Shown here in pieces: positions 43,884 to 52,788 of a stretch of DNA of 59,407 nucleotides. Under the pieces are notes generated by a model. The model saw nothing but the letters and a program-made list of their open reading frames with translations, had not been told where the DNA came from and ran no database searches. A program made the translations under genes and the position numbers. Each line of letters begins with the position of its first letter. Position 1 is the first letter of the stretch. Origin of the DNA: JADGQM01 sp964441945 (GTDB lineage: Bacteria; Desulfobacterota; Syntrophobacteria; Syntrophobacterales; Syntrophobacteraceae); contig CAYTWB010000016.1 of the NCBI GenBank assembly GCA_964441945.1, positions 1 through 59,407 of the forward strand. Direction: 5' to 3'.

Positions 43884-44306
43884 TCAAACCAGCGATTGCA
43901 GGCACTGACCGAGCGCGTTATGAAAGACTGGCGGGTGGATGGTTTCCATTGAAGCTCTGAGGCTGCTTATGATCGACTCTGTCTTGGGACAGGACCGAGA
44001 GCCGGTCACCTTCTGCCTGTTGTGGATCAGGCGGGGTAGAACCTTGCTGGCCAGGACCCTGATCTCGTAATACACGCTTTCGTCCAGTACGATACCGCAC
44101 ACGGTTTCGATCAGCTCTTCGGTAGGGTTTGGAATCTGGCCGAGCTGATTGAGTACCTCCTCTCGCAAGCGCCAGTTCCCCCTAAAACGCAAAATGCGGA
44201 TGATGCCGCGCTGACATTCGGCCAGACAACCCGAGCACTTCAATTCCGCCAGGCGCTCCATCACAGAGCCCCACTCCTGCAGATTTCCGAAAGGGTCTTG
44301 TGTCAT
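43884..44306 (-). CDS. Small helical protein with Cys-x2-Cys-x3-Cys, function unknown
   Basis: 140 residues from ATG 44306, preceded by AAGGAGG. C24-S-G-C27-L-A-E-C31 near the start, then amphipathic helices resembling HEAT-type repeats (R-E-E-V-L-N-Q-L-G; E-I-R-V-L-A-S-K-V-L-P-R-L-I). Not recognised. The open frame to 44411 has no better start. The gap to 44752 holds only the repeat pair listed next. Confidence 0.6.
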   Translation of the reverse strand: MTQDPFGNLQEWGSVMERLAELKCSGCLAECQRGIIRILRFRGNWRLREEVLNQLGQIPNPTEELIETVCGIVLDESVYYEIRVLASKVLPRLIHNRQKVTGSRSCPKTESIISSLRASMETIHPPVFHNALGQCLQSLV

Positions 44307-44607
44307 GGGAAGGCCTCCTTCCTTGTCAAAATTGACTTCCAGCCTGTCAGCCAGATGAGCAATCCATGTGCCAGGGATGAGTGGTGGCGTGAATTGCAGT
44401 TGCCACCACACCCTATTTTCATAGGTTTTCGCCGGCTATATAGATTGGCTGTGAAGGCAGAAGGGATGCATCCCTCGCGACTTATGGGCGTCCGGGCGCT
44501 GGAAAGGGTCCTCGTAATGAGGAGATACTCCCCGGTGGAGGAGAATTACCCCGCTGAGAATCATAATCTGCCGATTAGATCAATCAGTTTTTGTTTTGTG
44601 ATTCACT

Positions 44608-44705
44608 GGCTCCCACGCTCTGTGTGGGAGCCGAAGTCTTCGGGCACTCTGAGCCGGTGGACACGGAGCATCCAGCGTGTGCGTTCCCACGCAGAGCGTG
44701 GGAAC
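44608..44705. repeat. Inverted pair of CCCACGCTCTGCGTGGG repeats
   Basis: Hairpins at 44608-44632 and 44683-44705 are mirror copies of the dispersed GTTCCCACGC/GCGTGGGAAC element. Other copies lie at 48893-48916, 49009-49032 and 53965-53988. Twice the copies come as inverted pairs, which suggests that the pair is the mobile unit. Confidence 0.85.
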
Positions 44706-44752
44706 GAGGGGGGAACGAACTTACGGTGCGAAGAACCAGTACAGCCTTTCCA

Positions 44753-47443
44753 TCACGTTTCCGAATCTGTCGATCCCAGTGCTTTGCGGATCAGCCTGGC
44801 GGTGAGCTTAAGGCTGAGAGGCTTCATGGCGAACTCCCGAATCCCCATGGCCCTGACCTTCTCCTCGCTGGCCTGGTCATTGAACCCGGTGCAAAGAAGG
44901 ATCGGCATGTCCGGTCGGACCTCGAGGATCTTCCTGGAAAGGTCCATGCCGGTCATACCGGGCATGGTCATGTCAGTCATGACAAGATCAAACGAATCAG
45001 GGTTATCCAGGAATCTATGCAGAGCATCGAGGCTGTCCGTGGTGGAGGTCACCCTGTAGCCGAGATCACTGAGAATGTCACACCACATGGCCGCAAGTAT
45101 CTCTTCATCGTCCACAAAGAGGATGTGCTCGCTGCCCTTGGGAATCGGCTTTTCAGCCTCCGGCAAGGGTTTACCGGCATCCGCCATGGCAGGCAGGTAA
45201 ACATCAAAGGTGGAGCCTTCCCCCAGTTTGCTTTGAGCGGTGACCGCTCCTCCGGAGCCCCGGGCGATTCCGTAGACCACGGAAAGCCCAAGTCCCGTTC
45301 CTTCCCCAGGCTTCTTGGTGGTAAAGAAGGGATCGAAGATCCGGTGGATCACATCGGGCGAAATGCCCGTCCCCGTATCGGAGATGCTGAGCTTCACGTA
45401 GGGCCCCGGGTTCAGATCCAGGTTTGAGCATTGCGTTTGGGGGGTGATTTCCACATTATCGAGACGGATCTCAAGCGTTCCACCACCTTCGCGCATGGCA
45501 TGAGCGGCATTGGCGCAAAGGTTCATCAAAATCTGATGGACCTGTGTCGGGTCGGCAAAGATGGTTTGTAAGGCCGGATCGATCCTGGAGAGGATGTGGA
45601 TGGTTGACGGGATGGTCGCGCGAAGTAGCTGCAGGGCCTCCCTGAGAATTGAGGCAACATCGATGGGTCTCTTCTTGTGTTCAGTCGCGCGGCTGAAGGT
45701 CAGGATCTGGCGCACCAGGCCCTTGGCTCGGTCGCAGGCACTCAGGGTCTGCTCCAGGTACCCGTTCAGGTCCGGCTGATTGACCTTTGATTTGGTGAGC
45801 TCGGTGTATCCCAGAATGGCGGCCAGAATATTGTTGAAATCATGGGCAATCCCGCCGGCGAGAGTGCCGATGGCCTCCATCTTCTGAGCCTGTACTAGCC
45901 GGGCTTCCAGTGCTTTGCGCTCCGTGACATCCTGGGCAATGCCCTCGATATAGGCCAGCTCACCACTGCTTTCGCAAACGCCTCGAACGTTGAGAGAAAT
46001 CCAGGCGATGCTCTTGTCCTTCCTGAAGAACTGACCTTCGAATCTCTGGACCGATCCCTGTTCCCGGATCAATCGCAGGAGCTCGGAGCGGTGTTCGGGG
46101 TTGACGTAGAGTTGCTGTGAGAGATCTAGGATGGTGTCTATTAGATCTTCCGGTGAATCATATCCCAGAATGCGTGCAAGGGCCGGATTACAGCTGATGA
46201 AACGCCCCTCCAGGGTGGTCTGGAAAATTCCGTCTACGGCGTTCTCAAAAATACCCCTGTACTTGGCCTCGGCAAGGGCGAGTGCCTGTTCGACGCGCCT
46301 CCGTTCGGTAACGTCGCGGATGGACTCGATTGCACCAACGGTTTTGCCGCTGGAATCCCGCAAAACGCTCGCTGTCACAAAAACATAGGCTTCCCTTCCA
46401 TTCAGCGACGGCAGATAGGCTTCGCCTGCAAGAACGGTATCCTTTCTCTCGAGGCCGGCATATTTGGCCTCGAAGGCCTCCTGAGGTGCAAGCACGAGGT
46501 CGATCAGAATGGGCCTGCGTTCTCCATAAAACGGCAGAGCGTATTCGTAGTTGTCCTTGCCCAGCATTTCAGCGGCCCTGATTCCCGTCAACTCCTCCAT
46601 GGCCCGGTTCCAGGCAATGACCCTGCCCTCGTTGCTGATGACCAGCGTTGCATCCGGAAGGAAATTTATGATATCCATGAGGCGCTGCTGAGATTCCCTC
46701 AACGCCGCTTCGGCCTGTTTTCTCGTATCCTCGTTGCCGATAGCGCCGGCGATGATGCCGAGGACTTGCCGGTCGCCGTCGCTGGGTCGATAGTCCGTCA
46801 CGTACACCACACACAGCGATCCCACCGGCCGGCCTTCGCACCTCACCACATGGCCGAAGTAGGTTTCCAGGCCGTAGGCGCGCACATTGGGATCGGAATC
46901 CCGATAGGATGTCCGCGACAGGTCCGTGATCAAGACGGGGTCTTCCCGGTTGTCTTGGATCAGGTCATAGCAGATGTGGCCCTCGGGCGTATCCGCGGCT
47001 TTGAAGTCGGGGGGTGTCTGCCACTGCCCCTTCGCGCAGAGCAGCCCGCCTTGGAGGCGGTTGTAGAGAGCGCAGGTCGCCCCAAGCATTTCACCGCAAA
47101 GCGCCGTCAAGCGGTTGATGTTGGCATCGTGGTCAGGCCCGAGCTGAAGCAGCTCATGGTTGATCCGCTCCAGGCGATCCCTGTTCCTCTTCAGCGCTTC
47201 CTCCGCGCGGTTGCGCTCGGCGATCTCCTGCTGAAGCTTATCGTTTGCCGCTCTGAGCTCATTCGTGCGCTCTCCCACCAATTCTTCGAGATGATCTTTA
47301 TATTCCTTGAGCTCATTTTGAGCCTTCTCGAGCTCTTCGATTCGCTTCTGCAGTTCAGGATAGTAGCTCTTCCGCAACGACCGCTTTCCCAATCCCAAAA
47401 GCTTCTCATGAAGAGAATCATAATCGTCCATATCACAAACCAT
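44753..47443 (-). CDS. Hybrid histidine kinase: coiled coil-GAF-PAS-PAS-HK-REC
   Basis: 896 residues, cytosolic. Coiled coil (about 28-100), GAF-like domain (about 105-245, Cys-containing, ending in V-G-S-L-C-V-V), two PAS domains (about 255-382 and 394-508), HisKA with G-G-I-A-H534-D-F-N-N-I-L, ATPase (N-A-A-H-A-M; G-T-G-L-G-L-S) and a C-terminal receiver with L-V-M-T-D-M-T-M-P-G. ATG 47443 is chosen, 6 bases after the alcohol dehydrogenase stop; ATG 47431 is an alternative, and the frame to 47518 overlaps that gene. Confidence 0.9.
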   Translation of the reverse strand: MVCDMDDYDSLHEKLLGLGKRSLRKSYYPELQKRIEELEKAQNELKEYKDHLEELVGERTNELRAANDKLQQEIAERNRAEEALKRNRDRLERINHELLQLGPDHDANINRLTALCGEMLGATCALYNRLQGGLLCAKGQWQTPPDFKAADTPEGHICYDLIQDNREDPVLITDLSRTSYRDSDPNVRAYGLETYFGHVVRCEGRPVGSLCVVYVTDYRPSDGDRQVLGIIAGAIGNEDTRKQAEAALRESQQRLMDIINFLPDATLVISNEGRVIAWNRAMEELTGIRAAEMLGKDNYEYALPFYGERRPILIDLVLAPQEAFEAKYAGLERKDTVLAGEAYLPSLNGREAYVFVTASVLRDSSGKTVGAIESIRDVTERRRVEQALALAEAKYRGIFENAVDGIFQTTLEGRFISCNPALARILGYDSPEDLIDTILDLSQQLYVNPEHRSELLRLIREQGSVQRFEGQFFRKDKSIAWISLNVRGVCESSGELAYIEGIAQDVTERKALEARLVQAQKMEAIGTLAGGIAHDFNNILAAILGYTELTKSKVNQPDLNGYLEQTLSACDRAKGLVRQILTFSRATEHKKRPIDVASILREALQLLRATIPSTIHILSRIDPALQTIFADPTQVHQILMNLCANAAHAMREGGGTLEIRLDNVEITPQTQCSNLDLNPGPYVKLSISDTGTGISPDVIHRIFDPFFTTKKPGEGTGLGLSVVYGIARGSGGAVTAQSKLGEGSTFDVYLPAMADAGKPLPEAEKPIPKGSEHILFVDDEEILAAMWCDILSDLGYRVTSTTDSLDALHRFLDNPDSFDLVMTDMTMPGMTGMDLSRKILEVRPDMPILLCTGFNDQASEEKVRAMGIREFAMKPLSLKLTARLIRKALGSTDSET

Positions 47444-47448
47444 AATAG

Positions 47449-48600
47449 TCAGAGTGCCTCTTCGTAAACGACCTCGATGTCCCGCTGAGTGGCTTTCCGT
47501 GGATTGGTGTAGATGCACACATCCTTGATTGCCTTTTGCGCCAGCCCAGGGATATCGCTTGTCCTGACACCCAGCTGCCCGAGCGTCTTGGAGATCCCGA
47601 TGGACTTCCTGAAATCATTGACATGCAACATGAGGGCCTTCCTTTTGTCGACTGTGCTCATTCCTCGCAGGTCCAGGCCCATGGCTTCTCCGATCGCTTC
47701 AAACCTGCCGGCGGTCGCACTGAAGTTGAACGCCATGGTATGATCCAACAATAAGGAATTGCACTCTCCGTGGGGAAGATCCAGTAAGCCTCCCAGGCTG
47801 TGAGCCATTGCGTGCACCGCTCCCAGCATAGCGTTGGAAAAAGCCAGGCCGGCTTCAAGACTGCCGTACATGATCTTACTTCGCAGGTCCAAATCGTCCG
47901 GCCGCTTTACCGCATCAAGCAGGTGCCTTGAGAGGATTCGGATGGCTTCGAGAGCGTGGATGTCGGTGATCATGGATCTGCCGGTCGACACAAAGGCTTC
48001 GATGGCGTGTGTGAGAGCGTCCATACCGGTGCAGGCGGTGAGATAGGGACCCATTGTGGTCGTCACTACAGGATCGATCAAGGCGAGATCGGGAATGACC
48101 GCTTTGCTCACTATGGCTATCTTAACCTTCTCCTGAGTGTTGTTCACTATACAGAATTGGGAAACGTCCGCAGATGAGCCTGCTGTTGTGGGAACACAGA
48201 TCAGAGGAGGCATGGGTGTCTCCACCTCGTCAACCCCCTCAAAGCTCAAGATGTGCCGATGGTTGGTGCTCACAATGGCTATGCCCTTGGCGCAATCCAT
48301 TGGACTGCCCCCACCCAGGGCCACTATGGCGTTGCACCCTTCGCTCCTGTAGACCTCAGAGCCGGCCATGACTTCTTCGGCCTTGGGGTTGGGAGTGACC
48401 GTCGAAAAGACTGCATACGGCAGGCCCTCCTCATCGAAGCCCGTGACAATGTCGGCCAACCAACCGGAACCGATGATGCCGGGGTCGGTTACCAGGAGCA
48501 CCTTGCGTGCCCCGAGGTTGGCAGCATACTGACCGGAAAGTTTCCTTGCACCCTCTCCGAAAATGAATTCAGGCGCTACAAATTTTCTCAATTTACCCAT
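47449..48600 (-). CDS. Iron-containing alcohol dehydrogenase
   Basis: 383 residues of the type III alcohol dehydrogenase family. NAD(P) site G-G-G-S-P-M-D at about 96-102; metal-binding residues in D-A-L-T-H-A-I-E-A-F and H-A-M-A-H-S-L-G-G and the closing L-P-H-G. Converts alcohols or aldehydes (1,3-propanediol, butanol or lactaldehyde type) with NAD(P)H. The hybrid kinase gene follows with 5 bases between, so they are probably co-transcribed. Confidence 0.92.
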   Translation of the reverse strand: MGKLRKFVAPEFIFGEGARKLSGQYAANLGARKVLLVTDPGIIGSGWLADIVTGFDEEGLPYAVFSTVTPNPKAEEVMAGSEVYRSEGCNAIVALGGGSPMDCAKGIAIVSTNHRHILSFEGVDEVETPMPPLICVPTTAGSSADVSQFCIVNNTQEKVKIAIVSKAVIPDLALIDPVVTTTMGPYLTACTGMDALTHAIEAFVSTGRSMITDIHALEAIRILSRHLLDAVKRPDDLDLRSKIMYGSLEAGLAFSNAMLGAVHAMAHSLGGLLDLPHGECNSLLLDHTMAFNFSATAGRFEAIGEAMGLDLRGMSTVDKRKALMLHVNDFRKSIGISKTLGQLGVRTSDIPGLAQKAIKDVCIYTNPRKATQRDIEVVYEEAL

Positions 48601-48714
48601 AGAAGACCCTTGTTCATCGTCATCGTGCCTGCTAGTCTACCGGTGTCGTGCCCCTACCTTATCGCCCGCTTCCGGCTGATGCCTGGAAGAGGCTGCAGGA
48701 CTTCCCCCTAAGAA

Positions 48715-49032
48715 AGCTTGGTACATCGCTGCCCAATAAAGTGACCATTATCGCAGGCCGTCATTGCGGCATGTTTCCGGTCGGAATCCGGAATAACTTC
48801 CTGGATACCGGCCTGCGCCGGTATGACGAACGGGAATTCGGACACTTGTTTCTGAGTCGCTGGACTTAGAGGCCGTTTGAAGATTACACCTTGTTCCCAC
48901 GCTCCTGCGTGGGAACGCACCTATTCATTGCCAATCAGCATAAAGCCTGAGCCAACTTTGCTCCTGGCAGAAGAAGAGCTGCCCTTATCATCCTCCATCA
49001 CCAGCGGCGTTCCCACGCAGGAGTATGGGAAC
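48715..49032. repeat. Composite repeat region
   Basis: The gap 48601-49132 has no gene. It holds (a) 48735-48770, similar to 39510-39545 (AAAGTGACCAT then GGCCGTCATT); (b) a 29-base block at 48818-48846 whose reverse complement recurs at 51219-51247 with one mismatch; (c) one end of the GTCTGAAAA-type element at 48868-48889; (d) an inverted GTTCCCACGC pair at 48893-48916 and 49009-49032. Repeat fragments appear to have accumulated here. Confidence 0.7.
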
Positions 49033-49132
49033 GAGGGCAAGGCGCAAGAGGCAGTCATTATTGTCAAATGATGAGAGAACAAATCAGCCCTGCTCCCTGG
49101 CCTCTTCCCTCTTGATAACCGGGAACCCGGTC

Positions 49133-49885
49133 CTACCCGATCTTTGACAGTCGGGCCATTCGCTCTTCGAATGTCTCTGAAGAGGGTGGCGCTGTTTTGC
49201 CGGCCACGGCGGCCATTGCCGCGGCAATGTCGGAATCTTCCTCCTGCCTGGTCGAAGCGGGGGCGACGGAGGTGAAGACTGCGGCCTTCCGCTTGGACGA
49301 TTCAGCCTTCTGCTCAGCTTCCTGGCGCTGCTTGTCGTAGATCTGCGCGAGCGAAGCCATTCCGGAGGTCCTCTCCTTAAGGCCGGCAAGCAACCTGGCG
49401 TTCTCGACCTTGCGGTCCTCCCGCTCCGCCTTGATGGTCGCCATTTGTGCCTGGCGACGCTTCGACTCGATTTCCTGTTTTGCCGAGGTGATCTTGCCGG
49501 CAAAATCCGTCAACTCCTTCTGAAGGGTAACGAAGTACTCGGTAGCTTCCTCGGCTTCGGCTTTCTCCTTTTCCATATCCGCAACCATCTCCTCGGCCTT
49601 GTTCATCTGGAGCATCGCCTTGTCCGTTTTTCCCTGCTCCTGGAGCAGCTTTGCGGAGGCGAGGAGTTGCTTGTATCGGTAGAGTTTCTCGTTGTACTCG
49701 AAGACCTCCCGGTCCATCTCCTGCTTGGCTCGTGTGAGTTCAGCGTTGATCTTGTCGAATTCTTGCTCCATCTGCTCGATCTCGAGCTCGGTGGCAAATT
49801 CGGGGTCCCACTGCACGGCGACATCTTTCAGGCCGTTTCGAACATCCTGGAAGAGCTTCTTGCCAAAACTAAAGAAATATCCCAT
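49133..49885 (-). CDS. PspA/IM30-like coiled-coil protein
   Basis: 250 residues, almost entirely helical. An amphipathic start (F-F-S-F-G-K-K-L-F-Q-D-V-R) is followed by a long coiled coil (about 30-165, rich in E, K, A, Q) and a low-complexity Ala/Ser/Glu tail ending M-A-R-L-S-K-I-G. Resembles PspA/Vipp1 membrane-stress proteins in layout, though the family match is not certain. GGAGG lies 11 bases before the ATG. Confidence 0.65.
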   Translation of the reverse strand: MGYFFSFGKKLFQDVRNGLKDVAVQWDPEFATELEIEQMEQEFDKINAELTRAKQEMDREVFEYNEKLYRYKQLLASAKLLQEQGKTDKAMLQMNKAEEMVADMEKEKAEAEEATEYFVTLQKELTDFAGKITSAKQEIESKRRQAQMATIKAEREDRKVENARLLAGLKERTSGMASLAQIYDKQRQEAEQKAESSKRKAAVFTSVAPASTRQEEDSDIAAAMAAVAGKTAPPSSETFEERMARLSKIG

Positions 49886-49979
49886 GCGCTTTATGCCTCC
49901 ATCGATTCAGGTCCAAAGAAAAGACAAAACCACTCCTGTCCTCGGTACTGCGGCTCAGAAACGAGTGTGTGGACTGCCA

Positions 49980-50055
49980 TCCGTCATCCCGGCAGGTTTA
50001 AAGCCGTTATCCGGGAAGGGTTTCCGGTTCCCGGTCGGAAAATGCCGCAATGACG
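49980..50055. repeat. Hairpin repeat with CCGTCAT ends
   Basis: CCGTCATCCCGGCA at the left and TGCCGCAATGACGG at the right pair imperfectly around GGTTCCCGGTCGGAA-type sequence. Related to the ATTCCGGC family. Apart from this the gap 49886-50188 contains nothing recognised. Confidence 0.6.
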
Positions 50056-50188
50056 GCCGGAGCTCTGTTCACTTTATTCTGCGACGCTGAACTTACCGTG
50101 TAATTGTAGCCAAAGCGAGAGTTGGTTGTCCATCTGCAAAAGCACCCGGAAGCAGCTTCCGGCTTCCTTTGTCTGGAGGAGGTGAAAG

Positions 50189-50374
50189 TTGTATAGTGGC
50201 GGGCCGGCTGATGAGATTGTCCTGCTGTACAATACCGCCGGCAATCGCTTCAGACTCAACGCCGGAGGACCCGCAAGGGAAGGGTCTCCGGGGGAGATCA
50301 TGGGAGAGATATCCGGAGCTGTCCCGAGAGTTGACGAGCTGGTGATGGTTGAAAAGAGGAGCTGGTGTGAATGA
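50189..50374 (+). CDS. Possible small protein coupled to the L,D-transpeptidase
   Basis: 61 residues from a TTG start preceded by GGAGGAGGTGAAAG, a very strong ribosome site at good spacing. The stop overlaps the next start as ATGA. The protein has no signal peptide and I do not recognise it (Y-S-G-G-P-A-D-E-I-V-L-L-Y near the start; C next to last). The strong site and coupling are the only support; it may be a leader that sets expression of the next gene. Confidence 0.4.
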   Translation: MYSGGPADEIVLLYNTAGNRFRLNAGGPAREGSPGEIMGEISGAVPRVDELVMVEKRSWCE

Positions 50375-51162
50375 GAATTCATTGTAGATGTAGAGGATTG
50401 GGGGGAAAAGCCGTTCATGGCGGATGGATGCTCTCCCTGCTGGTATTGGTTTGCAGCATGCTCCCAGGATGTGCGACCAAGCGCCCTGCCGAAGTTCCCC
50501 AGCCACCTGTCATGGACACCGGATGGCAGGTACGCACATTGGGGTTCGAAGAGCTGGAAGCGTTGAGCGATGAGGACCCGGCGCTAGATCAGCAGGCCTG
50601 CTTGGAGATGCTGGCACGACTGAATCAGAAGGACCGTGTCTATATCAAAGAGGATATGAAGCGGCAAAGGCCGATCAGAGTTCCAAACGATTTCACTGCA
50701 TTCAAGACATGGAGCCCCTTGCCGCGCAGCTTAAGTCAGATCAGAAATGAGAAGCAATTCATACTTGTCTCCAAGGACATCCCTTTTCTGGGCTGGTACG
50801 AAGAGGGAAACCTGGCGGGTGATACCCATATTTGCATCGGTAAGAAACCGAAGTGGACCAGGGCTGGATTGTACCAAGTCAAGGAAAAGGCTGTAAACCA
50901 TGTCTCAAGCAGTTATCGAAATGCTTACGGAGGTCCCGCCTGGATGCCGTATGCCATGAGGATTTATGATCGAGTCTGGATTCATGCCGGGGACATTACG
51001 GGAGGATACTGTTCTCATGGGTGCATCAACCTGCCCCTGGACGCTGCAGCGGAGCTTTTCAAGTGGGCCAGGGCGGGTACCCATGTACTGATTGTGGAAT
51101 CGCTTGGAAATCTGGACCGGGCCTTGAAGAAATATTCGGAAATTCTTGCCCTTCCCCGGTAA
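50371..51162 (+). CDS. Lipoprotein L,D-transpeptidase (YkuD family)
   Basis: 263 residues. Signal peptide with lipobox S-M-L-P-G-C34, an N-terminal region, then a YkuD catalytic domain: H in W-I-H-A-G and S-H-G-C218-I-N-L, the nucleophile cysteine motif. It cross-links peptidoglycan or attaches proteins to it from the periplasm. GAGGAG lies about 10 bases before the ATG. Confidence 0.88.
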   Translation: MRIHCRCRGLGGKAVHGGWMLSLLVLVCSMLPGCATKRPAEVPQPPVMDTGWQVRTLGFEELEALSDEDPALDQQACLEMLARLNQKDRVYIKEDMKRQRPIRVPNDFTAFKTWSPLPRSLSQIRNEKQFILVSKDIPFLGWYEEGNLAGDTHICIGKKPKWTRAGLYQVKEKAVNHVSSSYRNAYGGPAWMPYAMRIYDRVWIHAGDITGGYCSHGCINLPLDAAAELFKWARAGTHVLIVESLGNLDRALKKYSEILALPR

Positions 51163-51218
51163 ACCGACACGGCGCAATCAATGACTATCGGCATGCTCCG
51201 TACAGCTCCACACCAATG

Positions 51219-51247
51219 AGTGTCCGAATTCCCATTCGTCATACCGG
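51219..51247. repeat. Inverted copy of the 48818-48846 repeat
   Basis: This 29-base block is the reverse complement of 48818-48846 with one mismatch. It continues into an ATTCCGGC-family fragment (to 51267) and a GGAGATAGTCTCT segment that also occurs at 39558-39569. The rest of 51163-51685 is low-complexity CCGCCGG-rich sequence and a GGGGAGAGGGG hairpin near 51618-51655, with no gene. Confidence 0.75.
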
Positions 51248-51685
51248 CCGGAAGCATGCCGGAATGACGTTTATCGACCTTATTGCCATTTGGAGATAGT
51301 CTCTAAGCCCCCTGATCCAGGGGTGCCTGTTGGGGAAAAACTCCCCGCCGGTTCAGAATTCACCGCCGGACAACCCCCGCGATGGTCCCCTATTCTTCCA
51401 TTAACCGCCGGGATGCCGCCGGCATAAGGGTGAATACTCCCAAGGGTCATCGACGAAGGTCTCGAGACGCATCGTCTCCCGTGGCCTGTCCTTTGCGCCT
51501 TCTCCGGCAGGCTGGGATGACTGAGGCTGAGTGGGGCGGCGCGATCTTCATTTGAACCGTTCTGGCATGCCCCTTGCGAAGAGACCCTACTGAAGAATAG
51601 AGCGTCCATTCGAAAAGCATATTTCCCCTCCCCCTCGATGGGAAGGGGAGAGGGGTTTTGACCCTTTTGAGAGAGGATGACCAGT

Positions 51686-52057
51686 ATGGACAAGATGGCG
51701 AGCGATCGGAGCAGGGAATTGCTCTTCGAAGGTGACGACAAAAAGCATCGAAGGGATGTTGATGGACCTTGTTGCCCTCTGGTCGTCCACTATTTGGGCC
51801 TCTGTTTGACCTGCAACCATGCCCTGGGATGCACCTCTACCCGGAGGTCCGAATCGCCGGTTCTATATTGCGAAGAATTCGATATTTCGGACACTCTCCA
51901 TCAGCGATTGACCAGGGACCTTGCAGTGCAACCGCCCAACCGGCTTCAAAACCCTTTCGAAGGTTTGCTGGGGTTATGCAGCAACTGTGAAAAACGTGGC
52001 ACCTGTACTCTCCCAAAGGCTGAGGGGGGAGTCTGGCATTGTGAGGAGTACATCTGA
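51686..52057 (+). CDS. Tandem Cys4 protein, probable metal-binding
   Basis: 123 residues with two copies of one motif: C40-x2-C43-x5-C49-x12-C62-E-E-F and C98-x2-C101-x5-C107-x11-C119-E-E-Y. The last residues before each end are similar (Y-C-E-E-F / H-C-E-E-Y). Both look like zinc or iron (rubredoxin-like) sites. Single-copy versions of this motif occur in sulfate reducers, as I recall; no function is known. GAGAGAGG lies about 9 bases before ATG 51686; ATG 51677 is in frame but too close to that site. Confidence 0.75.
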   Translation: MDKMASDRSRELLFEGDDKKHRRDVDGPCCPLVVHYLGLCLTCNHALGCTSTRRSESPVLYCEEFDISDTLHQRLTRDLAVQPPNRLQNPFEGLLGLCSNCEKRGTCTLPKAEGGVWHCEEYI

Positions 52058-52189
52058 ACCTTTCCTCCGCTTGCTTGAGAGGCATCCGGATAACCCTTTG
52101 GGGGATAGTGAAAACAAGAACCCGCCCTGGCCTTGAATCAGCGAATCGTAGACAGACGCGCAGGACCCCATGAATGCTTGGAGAAGATA

Positions 52190-52609
52190 ATGGCGAGAAA
52201 AAGAAGAATCTATGTTACCGAATTTGACATGAAACGGCTGGAAAAGCTGATCGATTTGCTGAATGAGGTCCCCGATCGTGATCAGAAGCGCCTGCTGGAA
52301 TTGGAAGATGAGCTGAACCGGGCAAAAGTGGTTGCCCCCAGGGAAATCCCCCAGGATGTGGTCACCATGAATTCGACGGTACGGGTCAAGGATTTGAGCA
52401 CGAACGAGGAGATCGTTTACTGCCTGGTGTTTCCGGGTGAGGCCAATGCGGGGCAAAACAAGATCTCGATTCTCGCTCCGATCGGAACGGCGCTGATTGG
52501 GGGCCGAGTGGGGGATATTGTCGAATGGCAAGTCCCTGCCGGTATCATAAGGTTCAAGATAGAGGAGGTTTTGTACCAGCCCGAGGCTGCCGGAGACTAT
52601 CGACTCTAG
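52190..52609 (+). CDS. rnk: Rnk/GreA-type nucleoside diphosphate kinase regulator
   Basis: 139 residues: an N-terminal helical hairpin (about 10-60) shorter than the GreA coiled coil and a C-terminal GreA/GreB FKBP-like domain (S-T-V-R-V-K-D; Y-x-L-V-F-P-G-E-A; I-S-I-L-A-P-I-G-T-A-L-I-G; G-D-I-V-E-W). Rnk binds RNA polymerase. GGAGAAG precedes ATG 52190; the open frame from 52133 lacks a ribosome site. Confidence 0.88.
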   Translation: MARKRRIYVTEFDMKRLEKLIDLLNEVPDRDQKRLLELEDELNRAKVVAPREIPQDVVTMNSTVRVKDLSTNEEIVYCLVFPGEANAGQNKISILAPIGTALIGGRVGDIVEWQVPAGIIRFKIEEVLYQPEAAGDYRL

Positions 52610-52666
52610 CACAGCCTGGCGCAAGTCCCTGGCCGGTTCAAACGGCCGGTCAGCCGCTGTTGTAGG

Positions 52667-52686
52667 GGGCGACCTGCCGGTCGCCC
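52667..52686. repeat. GGGCGACC hairpin
   Basis: GGGCGACC-TGCC-GGTCGCCC is a perfect 8-base stem. It follows rnk and a second GGCCGG/CCGGTC hairpin at 52631-52650. Probably a dispersed palindrome and possibly a bidirectional transcription stop between convergent genes; there is no run of T. Confidence 0.6.
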
Positions 52687-52788
52687 GGACTGCTGCCCAA
52701 CTGGTCAAAGATTTCCGTCGTACTTTACTGGATGATACGGTCGGGTTCGCTTGCCGGCAGGAGTAGGGTGCTTTGCTCTAAGCGATCT

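Noticed and set aside
44591..45427. 278-residue plus-strand open frame
   Set aside because: It crosses the dispersed repeats and then lies antisense to the hybrid kinase receiver and ATPase domains.
48868..49071. Short open frames over the GTTCCCACGC hairpins on both strands
   Set aside because: Repeat-derived; no ribosome sites and no protein-like pattern. The evenly spaced palindromes were also considered as a CRISPR array and rejected because there are only two, inverted, with no spacer series.
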